Assembly (NCBI RefSeq): GCF_028858725.1
Contig: NC_084769.1
Location: 2,721,001 to 2,785,000 of the forward strand
Length of the DNA stretch: 64,000 nucleotides
Direction of reading: 5' to 3'
Source of the DNA: Colius striatus
Lineage: Eukaryota > Chordata > Aves > Coliiformes > Coliidae
Part shown: positions 28,385-39,370 of the stretch, piece after piece
Position numbering within the stretch: position 1 is the stretch's first letter
Layout: each line of letters starts with the position of its first letter
Made by a program: the position numbers and the translations under genes
The notes under the pieces: model-generated
What the model saw: the letters and a program-made list of their open reading frames with translations, nothing else
Told to the model about the DNA's origin: nothing
The model's database searches: none

Positions 28385-28921
28385 GCAGTCACTCTCCCAG
28401 TTTTGTCCCCTTCCCCCTTTCACCCTGTGGCTGACTGACCCCAGACAGCAATTAGACACTCACCAGGCAGGGTTGTGCTCTCCCTGCTTCAGTGGGATGG
28501 GAGAGAGAGCTGGAGGAGAAAAAGTGAGAAGGGAACCACTGTGGCTTGTGAGAGAAGCAGCTGAGTAAGTGATGCTGAGGCAATCACTCACCCCTCCCAC
28601 CAGCGGACCAATGCCCAGCAACAGCTGTCTTGAAAAGACACCACCTCCTAGTATTTATTGCTGACTGTGACATAGTATGGGATGGAAACTCCTTTTGATC
28701 AGATCAGTTTGGTTGTCCCTGCTGTGGCCCTTGGCCACCTCCAGCCTACTTGCTGGGCAGACAGTGAGGAACAGAGAAGATCTTGATGCTGCACAAGCAC
28801 TGTTTAGCAACAGCACAAGCATGGGTGGCTATCAACAATGGTTTAGTCCCAAATATAAACCAGAACACCATATGGGCTGCTGTGAAGAAAACTGACTTAA
28901 TCCCAGCCAGTTCCTGTACAA
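28385..28921. mobile_element. LTR remnant of an avian endogenous retrovirus
   Basis: The block from CTGACTGTGACATAGTATGG (about 28663) through the AAGCACTGTTTAGCAACAGC and ATCAACAATGG segments to CCCAGCCAGTTCCTGTACA matches, from memory, a common family of avian ERV solo LTRs. The preceding 28385-28660 stretch (CAGTGGGATGGGAGAG; CAATGCCCAGCAACAG) fits the other half of the same LTR. No retroviral coding region adjoins it, so it is best read as a decayed solo LTR. Exact ends and the family name were not determined. Confidence 0.65.
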
Positions 28922-29010
28922 ACCCCCACAAGCAAGCTCCTGGAGGAGTGTTGGTGTATAAATGATTCCTTCCAACAACAACTTCAAGCTGACAACCTGA
29001 TCACCCAGGC

Positions 29011-29345
29011 ACAGAATGGTTGAGGTTGGCAGAGGTGATCATGCCATAGAATCACAGATCATTTCAGTTAGAAAAGCCCTTTAAACTCCTGCAGTCCCAG
29101 CCCTACAGCCAATCCCAGCACTACCCCACGGCCCTCAGCACCTCACCCCAGGGCTTTGGGATCCCTCCAGGGCTGGGCACTGCCCCAGCTCCCTGGGCAG
29201 CCTGGCACAGGGCTGACACCCCTCTCAGAGAAACAGTTCTGCCTCAGCTCCAACCTCACCCTCCCCTGGGGCAACCTGAGGCTGTTTCCTCTTGTCCAAC
29301 ACTGCTGCCCAGGCAGAGCACCTAAAACCACTTGTCCAGAACGAT
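29011..29345 (-). mobile_element. two overlapping or nested CR1 fragments
   Basis: A reversed CR1 3' end starts at 29011 (CACAGAATGGTTGAGGTTGG) and is cut off after about 30 bp by a second start at 29045 (TAGAATCACAGATCATTTCA). The second copy continues through GGGCAGCCTGGCACAGGGC to about 29345. This suggests one CR1 inserted into the end of another. Confidence 0.8.
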
Positions 29346-32300
29346 GTCTAGACAGTCTGTGACTATTTTGAAGGAGGGAGACTCTGGGCAACCCATGGCA
29401 GTGTTTTGGCAATGCAGCATGACAAACTCCATTTGTTGAGTGTGTTTCATGACACAGAAAAAAAATGCAATACATCACAATACTCACTGTGATTTCTGTT
29501 AAACTGTGTGTCCTTCAGCATGAATAAGAAAAGGTAAGAAACTTCTCTCTACCAAAAATCCTCAGCTAAGAACTATCCTTTTTAAAGCTTGTTCTACTAG
29601 GTGGTAGGCTCACCGAGCTGCACCAGGGAGAAATAAGGGCTGTGGCAATAAAGTATGTCAGCAAAGGCCTTTTCTTCCTCTCCTGTTAATTCTTAGTGAA
29701 ATATTTCTCTACAGCTCTGAAATCTGGCTTTGAACTCCAGCAAACAGTTCTTTCCCATCAGACAGCAATCCATTTGTCAAGTCACTAGGGCGTTGCTAAA
29801 GTCAGCGCTGGTCAGGAGAGGAGGTGACGTCTACGCTCAAGACGTTCACAAGGGCTGAGCAATTGCTCTCAGATCCTGAGTCCTGGCAAGTAGGTGGGAT
29901 GTATAAATCTTACATGTCAAGGGTCTTTATATGAAATGATCGGTCCTACAGTCACAGTCAGGAATAGTTAGAGCTGGCGAGGATGGCTGAGGAGGGGCAC
30001 ATGGTGAAATGCACACACACAGGCTCACAATAAGAACAAACACACAACAAACACAACCAGGATCATCTCTCTCTGGTGTGCACACTGTTCCACAGCCCTG
30101 CCAGGATGTACAAGCCCAACAAAATTATGCCTAGGAGAAGCACAAAATCTCACAAGCTGATAGGATGATAAAGTCAAACCCCATTAGCCTGGAACACGGA
30201 CCAAGCTGTACTTTTTCCTCCTTGACAGACAACCAGATTTACACCCCTTGCTAATCCCAGCCCACCAAGCACCACAACCACTGACACTGCTGCCCCCTGA
30301 CACCCACGAGCTACATCCACTGGCGACTCTGAGCAGGCAGCTCTTACTCCAGCTCAGGTTTGTCGCTCTAGGAGTTTCCAGTGCAAGTCTAATGGCACCA
30401 CTCAGGATGGCAGGTGCTGTATTAACACAAACTGGTTGTGTTCCTCAGAACCCAGGACGTCCATGCACTCTCTTATGGCTAAAGAAGCTATTGCCCAAGC
30501 CACGTGAAAACAAAAAGGACCATCTGACATGATCATAACTCATTAATCATTAACAGGGACATGAAGAAGATAATGAGCTAACACAAAGGAAATATCGACA
30601 TAGAAACAGACATTCTGTTGGTGGAAAGTATTCCACTCCATCATGTTTCACATGAGAAACCTTACAGTGACAAGTCCTTATCAAGGTGACACACTATTGA
30701 GTACATACCCTACACATCCAGAGGTTAAGACAGTATAATAGTCACAGGAGGAGTTAGTAGCTGGAAGTCCTAACACCCAACACTCTCAAAAAGCTGGTTA
30801 CTGGCAGTATTGAGGCAGGAAGAAAAACAGAGAACTGCTGTAAGCCTGAACACCAGATGCTCTGAATTCCACTTTGATTTAGCACAGAATTCACGGTGCC
30901 TGGAGGCACTGGAGGTAGGCAATGATAGCCCTTAGTCTCTGCTCTAAAAGACAAACACAAGCCACGCAGATTTTAGTTCAATTAGCAGGCTGGTTCAAAC
31001 AAAAACTTACTGTAAGCAATCTAATAGTACCCATCTTGCAGTGCAGAGGTGAAACACTCTCAGCCCTCCACACAGTTCCATCAGAAGCATGGAACTGTTC
31101 TGCACACCAGATCTCCCGTTTCCTGCAACTAGTGAAATCCCACCTCCCTTGACACGTCTTTCTTCCTCCTTAGACTCTAATTACTTACTTGGGTTTGTTC
31201 CTTTGCAGAAGAGATACTTCCAAGCCGGTAAATCTGCTCTTCTACACCTCCCATTCATGTTTTAAACACCTATTCTCAGTTTTTTCCACGCTAGGTATCA
31301 TCTGTGTCAGTGTAAATGCTTTTTTAGCCACAGTCTCATAAACCTGGTAACCTCTTCAAATGTCAGACTCCTTGCAGGGAGGGAAAGGGAAGACAGGAAT
31401 TCCTTCTGTATAGAGCTATTTTGAACTTGAATCCTTTCAATAAACCAGCCTGCAAAAGAATTGTGCTGAATCAACAGAGCAGAGGCAGGTGGGAACCACA
31501 AAACAGCTTCAGGTATGCATACACATCCACTCCCACAATCTCACTGCCATAGGGGTTGGTGGCAGAGCCTGGTCAGACTACTCAGGCTGCTAGCACCAAG
31601 AAAGCACAGAAACTAGAACACTACTGGATGTGAGTGGGCTGGAAGGGAAGAGGTGGTAAAACAGTGTCATCAGCTTTTTCTCCCAGTAGGACTGCCCTTG
31701 TCTCGGTATATTCTGACAGGATTGACTGCTCCTCATTCCCTTTGGTCAGCCATCCTCCAAATAGAGCACCCAGGGCTCTATTTCTACCTTTCTTCCTCTA
31801 ATTCAAATGAATTCAAACAGCCAACTCTGAAATGTTATAAGGCAAGTCCTCCTGAAAGCAGCAGTGATGCTGTTTTAAAGCTTTATTGTCCTTTCTGGTC
31901 TTGATGTAATGAATGAGAAGTTTGAAACCCCGTTCTGCCATTTAACAGTAACTACCATACACACCCCAATGAATAACATTCCCCTTAGTTTGGTCTGTGT
32001 TTTGGCAAGAATACACACACATTAAAGCAATAAATCCCTTGGATTTATTCTGTTAAACCAGGAGAATTTGATCTGGAATGTAATTATGAAGGCACAGAGC
32101 ATTGACTTCATTCCATCTGCTCAGAGAAAATTCCTGATTGGAAAAACCCAACAAACTCAACCCCAAGACTAGATGAAATCCAACAGTCATTCACTAAAAT
32201 TACATTATCAGAATGTAGCTTCCCAGGGACAAGTGGTTTATCACTGGAGCTTCAGCGAGGTGCTCTTAGAAGGTTTGTGTTCAAGCAGCTCTTGGCACGT

Positions 32301-32637
32301 ACTGGCCTAAACCTGGCTGAGAGGAGACAAGAGAAGCAAGTTTTCAGTCAGATGCCAGGCTGACATGGGAGGTGGTGATATGAAACAGGACAGAGTGTCG
32401 AGTAGGAGTTCCCAAGGGAGAAAAGATTGTCCAAAACCCAAAACCACCACCACCAAAGAAGACAGGAAGACTCCTTCCTGGAACTGCAGTGATCTTTCCC
32501 ATCTGTGCCGTGGATTTGGAATCTTATCAGACTAGATTGGTATCAGGCAGTGTTGTGGTAATCTTAAACGATAAAATAAGAGGAACAGAATGCAGCCCAA
32601 GGGCAAAGCCAGCATCCTGAGTTAGCTCTGCACAGAG

Positions 32638-32989
32638 AGCAAGCCTTTCCTCATAAGGAAGATGCTCCAGTGCCCTGATCATCTTGGTGGCCCCATGCTG
32701 GATGCTCTCCAGCAGTTCCCTGTCCCTCTGGAGCTGGGGAGCCCAGAACTGGACGCAGGGCTCCAGTTGAGGCCTCAGTAGGGCAGAGTAGAGAGAGAGA
32801 AGAACCTTCCTTGACCTGCTGGCCACACACTTCTTGGTGCATCCCAGGCTGCCCTTGGCTTCTTGGCCACGAGGGCATGTTGCTGGCTCATGGTCAGTTT
32901 ATTATCACCCAGCACTCCCAGGTCTCTCTCTGCAGAGCTGCTCTCCAGCCTGTCCTGGTGCATGGGGTTGTTCCTCCTGAGGTGCAGTC
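32638..32989 (-). mobile_element. internal CR1 fragment without 3' end
   Basis: Reversed pol-region sequence (CCTTTCCTCATAAGGAAGAT; CCAGCAGTTCCCTGTCCCTC; GTTGCTGGCTCATGGTCAG) lacks the terminal octamers, so the 3' part has been deleted. Confidence 0.88.
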
Positions 32990-35767
32990 TAAAGCAAACC
33001 CAGAACCTGCAAACAAGGCTTTAAGCACCAAGCAGACACACGGGACACTTACCCCTGGAGCGACACAAGACACGCACCCGTGTTTCTCTCCATTTCGTAA
33101 GCTTTTAGCTCCATTTCTGTGTATGAAGCTGAGCCCTGAATTAGAGCAATTTGCCACAACAGGTTTATTCACATCAAGACAAAGCCAGGGCAGCATTTTT
33201 CAAAAGGACAAAAAAAGAAGGATTAGGTGACTGTAAGTACTCCCATCTGCACTTCTGCGTGTTTAGACTCTGAGCAGGGTAATCAGCACACTTGAGGGCA
33301 CGATCTGCAGGGGTCAGGAAGATAATCTTACTCCCATCTTTGTTTTTGACATTGCCCAATTGGGTAGGTGCATAATAGAGGATATTAGCCTTCCCCTGAA
33401 GCAGTAGTTATTCATCACTGCCAGAGGCAGCTTCACAGATCTAAGATTATGAGCCAGCCTAGTAGGGCAAGCCGTGCTGTCAAACTCAAAGGCACTGTGC
33501 AGCCCAGAGCTCCAACACCGCCTTGTACTTCAGACACAAGTAAGAGATAAGCTACGAGTACACCACAAGACTTCAGGGAGCAATTTTGGAAGGGATTATT
33601 ACTATACCACAGGCCCACAGACCACTAAAGATAGGGAGCATTTGATGGTGGGTTTCTTGTTTGTTACAGCCAAACCAAAGGCAAATTTAGAGCTACACAT
33701 CAAGCGTTGCTCCTACAGCTGCTGATAGCTTTCGATGTCTGCAACCCAAGATGGGCCTAAGGATCCCAGTCTTTGCTTCTCTACCATTTGGAAACACCAG
33801 TGTAGCCTTAGGCTATAGGGAAGGTAGACATATTTCTTCATAGTGACACCACGAGGCCATTTGGGAAGGAAAATGGTTCTGACAGACACGCTAATTTGTG
33901 AGCAAAACAAATGAAGAGCGTGAAGGCAACTGTATTGCAGAACCCTGAAGCTCAACCTATTTATCCATCTCATTTTTCACCTGCTTATGGCAAGCACCTC
34001 CTCCCATTTTGCTTATCAGCACGTACTCCTGCTTTAGAAAAAACAAAGGGTAAAGGCTTCTGTCCATGCAGATCCATTCCCCAGGATGGAGTGGACCTTC
34101 CTCTGCCTTGAGCTACCACAGGAAACACCCCCTGGCCCTAGAAGCCATCTCCTCCTCCCCTCAACAAAGATGGTCACCTCAGGGATGATGATCTGACTGA
34201 TCTGTGAGTCATTATGGTTCCAACAGGTCAACACTTGAAGGACAGGAGCACACCGAGGCTGCAAGGACACGGTGAACATTCACAGAACACAGCCCTGCCA
34301 TTGGATGCAGGAGCCAGAGCAGGAGAGGGGTTCAGCCAGCTGTGAACATGTCACATAGAAACTCCGTAATAACCTTTGTGACTGCTAGTGAGGTCCCTAG
34401 AAGAGTAACTTCACATACCTCAGTGATTAACAAGGGCACTGCTACAGTACAAAGGGGTTTTCTTACCTCAGCATTTCAGATGAGGAGCTTTTTCTCACCA
34501 GACTTCTGGGTGATGGGATTTGCTATCAAACCATTTTAAGGACTGGGAGAAAAAAACACAGAAAAGGAAACAGAGCCCAGTATGTATTTACAGTGCTCTG
34601 ATAATTCAGTTTAAAGCTGGACTACCTGACATGGAAAAGAACTTTTCCTAGCCATGCTGTAGGGTTCACAGGAACTTCCAAGTGGAACCTTCATCCTGGA
34701 CTTTCCCCACCATCCTCATGACCTTTTGCTGTCTTTAATAGGAGAGAATCCCACATTCCATAGGTACTGCAGTGCCTGGGGAAGCTCCATGTGCCTGGAT
34801 TTCTTGGGGTAAAAGTGGCTCCTTTAATAACACCATCACTGCAGCCCTGTTAGCACTGAGAGCTCTTTACTGACTGACAACACAGCAATCATGGAAACAG
34901 AAAAGTCATCATTATTTTCACTGATGAGACAAGAAATAGGTAGAAGAAGATAAATGACTTGTCTAGAACCCCTCAGTAACTCAGAATCTAGTTAAAGCTT
35001 GGATCTTTTAACAAACAGCCTCACATTCTGATCATTTTCTGCCCCATTTCCCAGTCTGTAAAGTGATAACAACAAGGTCTGTAAATTTCTTTCAAGCAGG
35101 TTTCACACAACCCTTCAGATTTGTTTAAACATCAAAGGCAAATCTAGAGAAAAACCACCAAGTGAATGCCGTTTTACCCTCTTCTGCTTCCTGGCCAAAG
35201 CCTGTGTTTCAAACTGGGTACATCAAAAGCCCCAAGCTTCAGGCAAGAAATCCCAACCTCGTTCTGTCAGTGTAGCCATTTCACTGTGTTCTGGCTTCTC
35301 ATGGGCAATAGGTTCTGAGAGACATTTCAGCATCTGGCAGCCAGGACAAGCAGCTCGGTAAGCCCGTGTCTGCCGAAAGCACCATGCAAAGTCTAGGAGA
35401 TGAAACCTCTTATTTAGACTAACATATTCTCCCAGCAATTAAGGGCAGAAGAACTGCCCACAACACAGGCATCAGATGGTACAGCTGAATCCTTAAGGAA
35501 AGCTGCAATCTGAGATTGCCTCTGAAGTTTATGTGCGTGGTGCCAACCCTCTGCACGTCCTCAGCGCTTCTCGGCTGCTGGACACGCACCTCGGACAGAA
35601 GGAGTCACACACAGGAATAAGCAAAGCATTCCTTCCCTTTCAATCTACAGCATCCAGCTACTGGAGATGGAGAAAGCAAAGAAAATGGTGAGGAATTTCA
35701 AAAGAAAAATAGAGGAGAGGAATTTTCTAAGTGCAAAGGCTCAGGATTCATGCAGCAAAACTGAAGA

Positions 35768-35887
35768 TGCACCCAGCTGGATGAGCTCCTGTGTGCCCTG
35801 CTCTGGGTGGTGCTGCTCTGGCAGGGGGGTTGCACTGGATGGGCTTTCCAGGTCCCTTCCAACCCTTAACATTCTGTGATTCTGTGA
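35768..35887 (+). mobile_element. short CR1 3' fragment
   Basis: About 120 bp end with GGTCCCTTCCAACCC and ATTCTGTGATTCTGTGA, the standard CR1 3' terminus. Confidence 0.88.
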
Positions 35888-36245
35888 CTTTTGTTCTAAA
35901 GTACCCCTCAAACTAGTAAGGCAGAGGTGAGTGAGGTTTGAAGTGACAGCTCTGGAAAATTCTTTTCCTTCCACTCTCTTCAGAGATAATAAACATCCTT
36001 TAATATATAAGGGGTTGCCATTGTTCTTCTCTCACGTCTGCTGCCAAGTTCTTTACCTGCTGCCTGCACTGGAAGCCTCTGGCAAGCATGGGTAAGGTGC
36101 ATTGTGCTACAATCACACACAACAGTCTTGGTGAGTTTTGTTCTGCAGCCTAAGTTTGCAACTGCTGATTTCAAGCTGAGCTCTTCTGGAGGACTGCAAT
36201 GACTTATATAAACAGTATAAAAGGAAACATTCCTGATCTTTTAAT

Positions 36246-36358
36246 AGAATCACAGAATCACATAATGGTAGGGGTTGGAAGGGACCTTTGGAGATCATCT
36301 AGTCCAACTCCCCTGCTGAAGCAGATTCACCTAGATCAGGTCACATAGGAACATTTGG
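36246..36358 (-). mobile_element. short CR1 3' fragment
   Basis: A reversed terminus, TAGAATCACAGAATCACATA, is followed by GGGTTGGAAGGGACCTTTGG and the CACCTAGATCAGGTCACAT segment. Confidence 0.9.
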
Positions 36359-37299
36359 GCAAATGGAAAACAAGGCAGGGAGAGACTGGGATAAACTGGC
36401 TACGTGGTGTGAGTCAGTCTCTGTATTAGCAAGGTACAGATGCTCTTCTGCAGAGTTCCCAAGGGTGCAGGAAAGGGTGCTTGCTCTTGTAACATGGACT
36501 TTTTCCCCTGCAGCACTTGCCAACTGCACAGCTCCCTGACAAAAAGCTCACATCCATCCCCAGCTTGGCTGCATTCTCCCTCTTCTCTTTCTGCCAGATA
36601 AAGCATCCAGAGCCTGGTGCCAGCCAGAGGATGGAATTCATCAGAAGTGCTTCGAGGATCAACACACGCGATCCATCCTACATAAGCTGATTACAGGATT
36701 TGCCAGACTCCTGACAGTTAACATCACACAGCCAGAAAGCCAGATGTCAAGGGTGGGGAACACAGCTCTGACAAAACCAGGCTAAGGCAAAAGGCCCCGA
36801 GATGATCTGGCTCTGGGAGGGATGTCATTGAGAGCCTGTGACTGGCTGGGAAAAGCTAACTGACTGAGAGCAAGTGCCACACGGTGAGGGGAGGGAACGG
36901 CTCTCAGCAGCAGCACTGGTCCTAAGTTAGCTGTGGAGCAAAAGCATTGCTTTGCAAAGACTGATGAATCACTAAGCTGTGCCTGTAACAAACAGGACAA
37001 CTCCCTTCATCCGTGCTGTAAGTCATCCATCTACAATTACACCTGAATTCAGCTGCAGGACTGCACTGCTGTACACAGCCTGGCCACGGGCAGCCAGGGT
37101 GCTGCCTGGCACTGGCAATGCAAGGCACACACACCACAGCGAGGATGGACTCCTCCAGCTTTGGGTTCTCTTCCTGTGAGCTGGTGTGTGTGTTCTCAAA
37201 TGCAAAGGGAGGACTTTGTCATTGTAAAGTGTTAGTTTGACATCCTTTTCATAGAAGCTCAGCTGAGAGGCAGAATGGGCTGCTGCAATCAGGTAATGC

Positions 37300-37612
37300 A
37301 TAGAATCATAGAAGGGTGGCAGATGGAAGGGCCCTGCAGAGCTCCTCCAACCCAACCCCCTGCTACAGCAGGTTCCCCTGGCTCAGAGGACACAGGAACA
37401 TGTCCAGGTGGGGTTGGAAACCTCCCGAGAAGGAGCCTCCACACCCTCCCTGGGCAGCCTGGGCCAGGGCTCCCTCCCCTCAGCACCGAAGGACTTTCTC
37501 CTTGTGTCCCAGTGGAACTTTCTGTGTTCCAGCCTGTGCCCACTACCCCTTGTCCTGGCACTGCACACCACAGAAGAAGGTGTCCCCCATCCTCCTGACA
37601 CCCACATAGTTA
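37300..37612 (-). mobile_element. CR1 LINE fragment
   Basis: A reversed terminus (ATAGAATCATAGAAGGGTGG) is followed by the CR1 segments CTCCCTGGGCAGCCTGGGCC and CCCACTACCCCTTGTCCTGG. Confidence 0.9.
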
Positions 37613-38226
37613 CAGAGGAAGCTTGAAAACTTTAAAGCTGAGCGGTTCAAAAGCACCCTGAGAAACGGCAATCTCAGCACTTGGTATTTCGTTATTTTAA
37701 ACAAAACCATGTTTATTGAGGGAGGGGAGCTTGACTCATGAGGTGAGCATCTGGGAGTACCGGTACTGTATTTATGGAGAGGCTGCAGTACACGGTTCTC
37801 TGCAATTGCTCTGCTCCCTGCACCTGCGGCTCCAGGCTCTGCCCTCCGACAGACGGCAAATCACATGAACCTGTTTTCCTGAGATTGCCCTTAGGAATCA
37901 ACCAGCTGAGTCTTGTAAACCAGTTCTATCAGCGCAAACCGCGTACGCTCATCAACTCCTGGGACTGCTTTTATGAACCATATTACCAGAGCACCCACAG
38001 GCCCTGCACAGAACCAAGCCCTCGGCGCCCTCCAGACCGCACAAACACTGCCAGGTACCGTTCCAAGGACTCTACAGCCCAGCTCAAGGCAAGAACGTGC
38101 ATCTGAGAAGCCTGTGTGCGCTCTCAGGAGAAACACCACGGCTGAGCCCAGCACCTGCTTGTCCACTTTCACAGTGGCTGGCTTGTAGCTTTCACTTACT
38201 TGTATTATTAGCTAGTATTTTCTATC

Positions 38227-38495
38227 ACAGAAGCATTTTGGTTGGAGAAGCCCTTGAAGCTGCTGCAGCCCCAGCCCTGCCCTCACCCTGCCCAGCCCAG
38301 CACTGACCCTCAGCACCTCAGCTCCACGGCTTTGGGGTCCCTCCAGGGCTGGGCACTGCCCCAGCTCCCTGGGCAGCCTGGCACAGGGGCTGACACCCCT
38401 CTCAGGGAAACAGTTCTGCCTCAGCTCCAGCCTCAACCTCCCCTGGGGCAACTTGGGGTTGTTTCCCCTTGTCCTGTCATTCATTGCTGGGCAGC
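38227..38495 (-). mobile_element. CR1 LINE fragment at the edge of the CpG island
   Basis: It has the reversed CR1 segments CTCCACGGCTTTGGGGTCC and GGCAGCCTGGCACAGGGGC, and ends about 10 bp before the CpG island begins. It is nearly identical over much of its length to the copy at 46400. Confidence 0.88.
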
Positions 38496-38683
38496 CCGAC
38501 CGCCAGCTCTCCGTCACGCCCGTCACTATTTCCTATGGGGAGCGTAACACACTTATTTCTACGACGAGTGCGAAGTTGCTGACACAGCCGTGCGAAGCGA
38601 CGAGCAGGATTCTTGGTGCTTCTTGTTTTCACTACGGAATCAGCACGAGCGACGCTGTAGTAAGCGCAGTTTCGCCGCGTACC

Positions 38684-38690
38684 TATAAAA
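38684..38690 (+). promoter_or_regulatory. TATA-box-like element on the plus strand of the CpG island
   Basis: CCTATAAAACGCG is a consensus-like TATA box inside CpG-rich sequence, pointing toward the KIF5C 3' end. A start would be expected near 38715-38720. No coding exon follows, so it could drive a non-coding antisense transcript or be fortuitous. Confidence 0.3.
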
Positions 38691-38833
38691 CGCGCTCTGT
38701 GGCCGGGACCTGGGGCGCTGGCGGCCGAACAGCCAGCGCTTCTCTGAGCCGTTCCCAGGGGCGTCACGGCTCCCGTGCCCCGGCCCGTGCCCAACGGAGG
38801 CGCCGCGCCCCGGCCGCCCCGCACCGACTCACC

Positions 38834-39130
38834 CTCGGCGCTTCCCGGCCGCTCCCTCGGCGCTCCCCCGGCGCTGCGGGACACGGCTCCCCGGCCCGGC
38901 GCTGGGCGGGAGGCGGGCGGTGCCGGCGGCCCGGCGGAGGTGGGGCCGGGGCGGGGAGCGAGCGGCTCGGACACCCCCGCACCGTGCCCGCCCTCCGGGC
39001 GGTGCCTTCGGGCGAGTGGCTGCCCCCGGGGCTCGCTGCGGAGCGGCCGGCGCCGCGCCCGAGGGCGGGGAGGAGCGGAGGCGGGAGGCGGCGCTGCCTT
39101 TCCCGGAGGGCTCACAGCGGGGCTCGGCAC
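38834..39130 (-). other. candidate non-coding first exon reading away from KIF5C
   Basis: The minus strand of the CpG island carries CGCCGAGG|GTGAGTCGG, a near-consensus donor with the exon's last base at 38833 or 38834. The transcription start cannot be fixed from sequence, and the right edge given is arbitrary within the island. If the neighbour is LYPD6B, this would be a 5'UTR exon, since that gene's coding exons are known to lie far downstream. No matching second exon was identified. Confidence 0.35.
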
Positions 39131-39370
39131 CGGGGCGCCCGTGGCGGCGGGGCACACGCGGGCCTCAGCGGCCCCTCGGCTCGGACAGGCGGGTGTCGCT
39201 GCTGACGTGTCACGGGGCGCTTGGCTGCAAGGCAGGAGTGGTGAATGAAGCGTGTGTTCAGCCGAGAAGCTCGGTGTGTGCGTTCCTCGCCGTGAGGCAG
39301 CTGCACGGGGTGTTGGGCACCTGCCCCGAGGGGACGGTCACTGCCAAAGCACGGGGTTCCGAGTGAAGGA

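Larger units (their letters stand above)
29346..38226. other. no recognised gene, apart from CR1 copies
   Basis: Unique DNA between CR1 fragments at 32638, 35768, 36246 and 37300. CR1 density rises toward the CpG island. No LY6-type cysteine-rich exon was recognised on the minus strand, but short exons could have been missed. Confidence 0.55.
38505..39370. promoter_or_regulatory. CpG island, probable promoter (LYPD6B by synteny)
   Basis: This stretch is far richer in G+C and CpG than the AT-rich DNA around it. GC boxes include GGGGCGGGG at 38948-38956 and GGGCGGGG at 39063-39070. A CRE/E-box-like TGACGTGTCA lies at 39203-39212. A minus-strand donor AGG|GTGAGT (exon end 38833) fits a non-coding first exon read leftward. 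In other vertebrates LYPD6B follows KIF5C on the same strand, so this is the most likely owner. A TATAAAA on the plus strand hints at divergent transcription. Long open frames on both strands here are a by-product of G+C content. Confidence 0.75.

Noticed and set aside
35223..35438. Minus-strand frame after a CATCTCCTAG acceptor-like site, considered as a LYPD6B 5' exon
   Set aside because: The acceptor tract is weak, there is no clear donor, and the peptide resembles nothing recognised.
38453..39205. Long open frame (250 codons) on the plus strand, with a 226-codon frame on the opposite strand
   Set aside because: It lies mostly in CpG-island DNA, where stop codons are rare. The product is arginine, alanine, glycine and proline-rich without a domain, and it begins inside a CR1.
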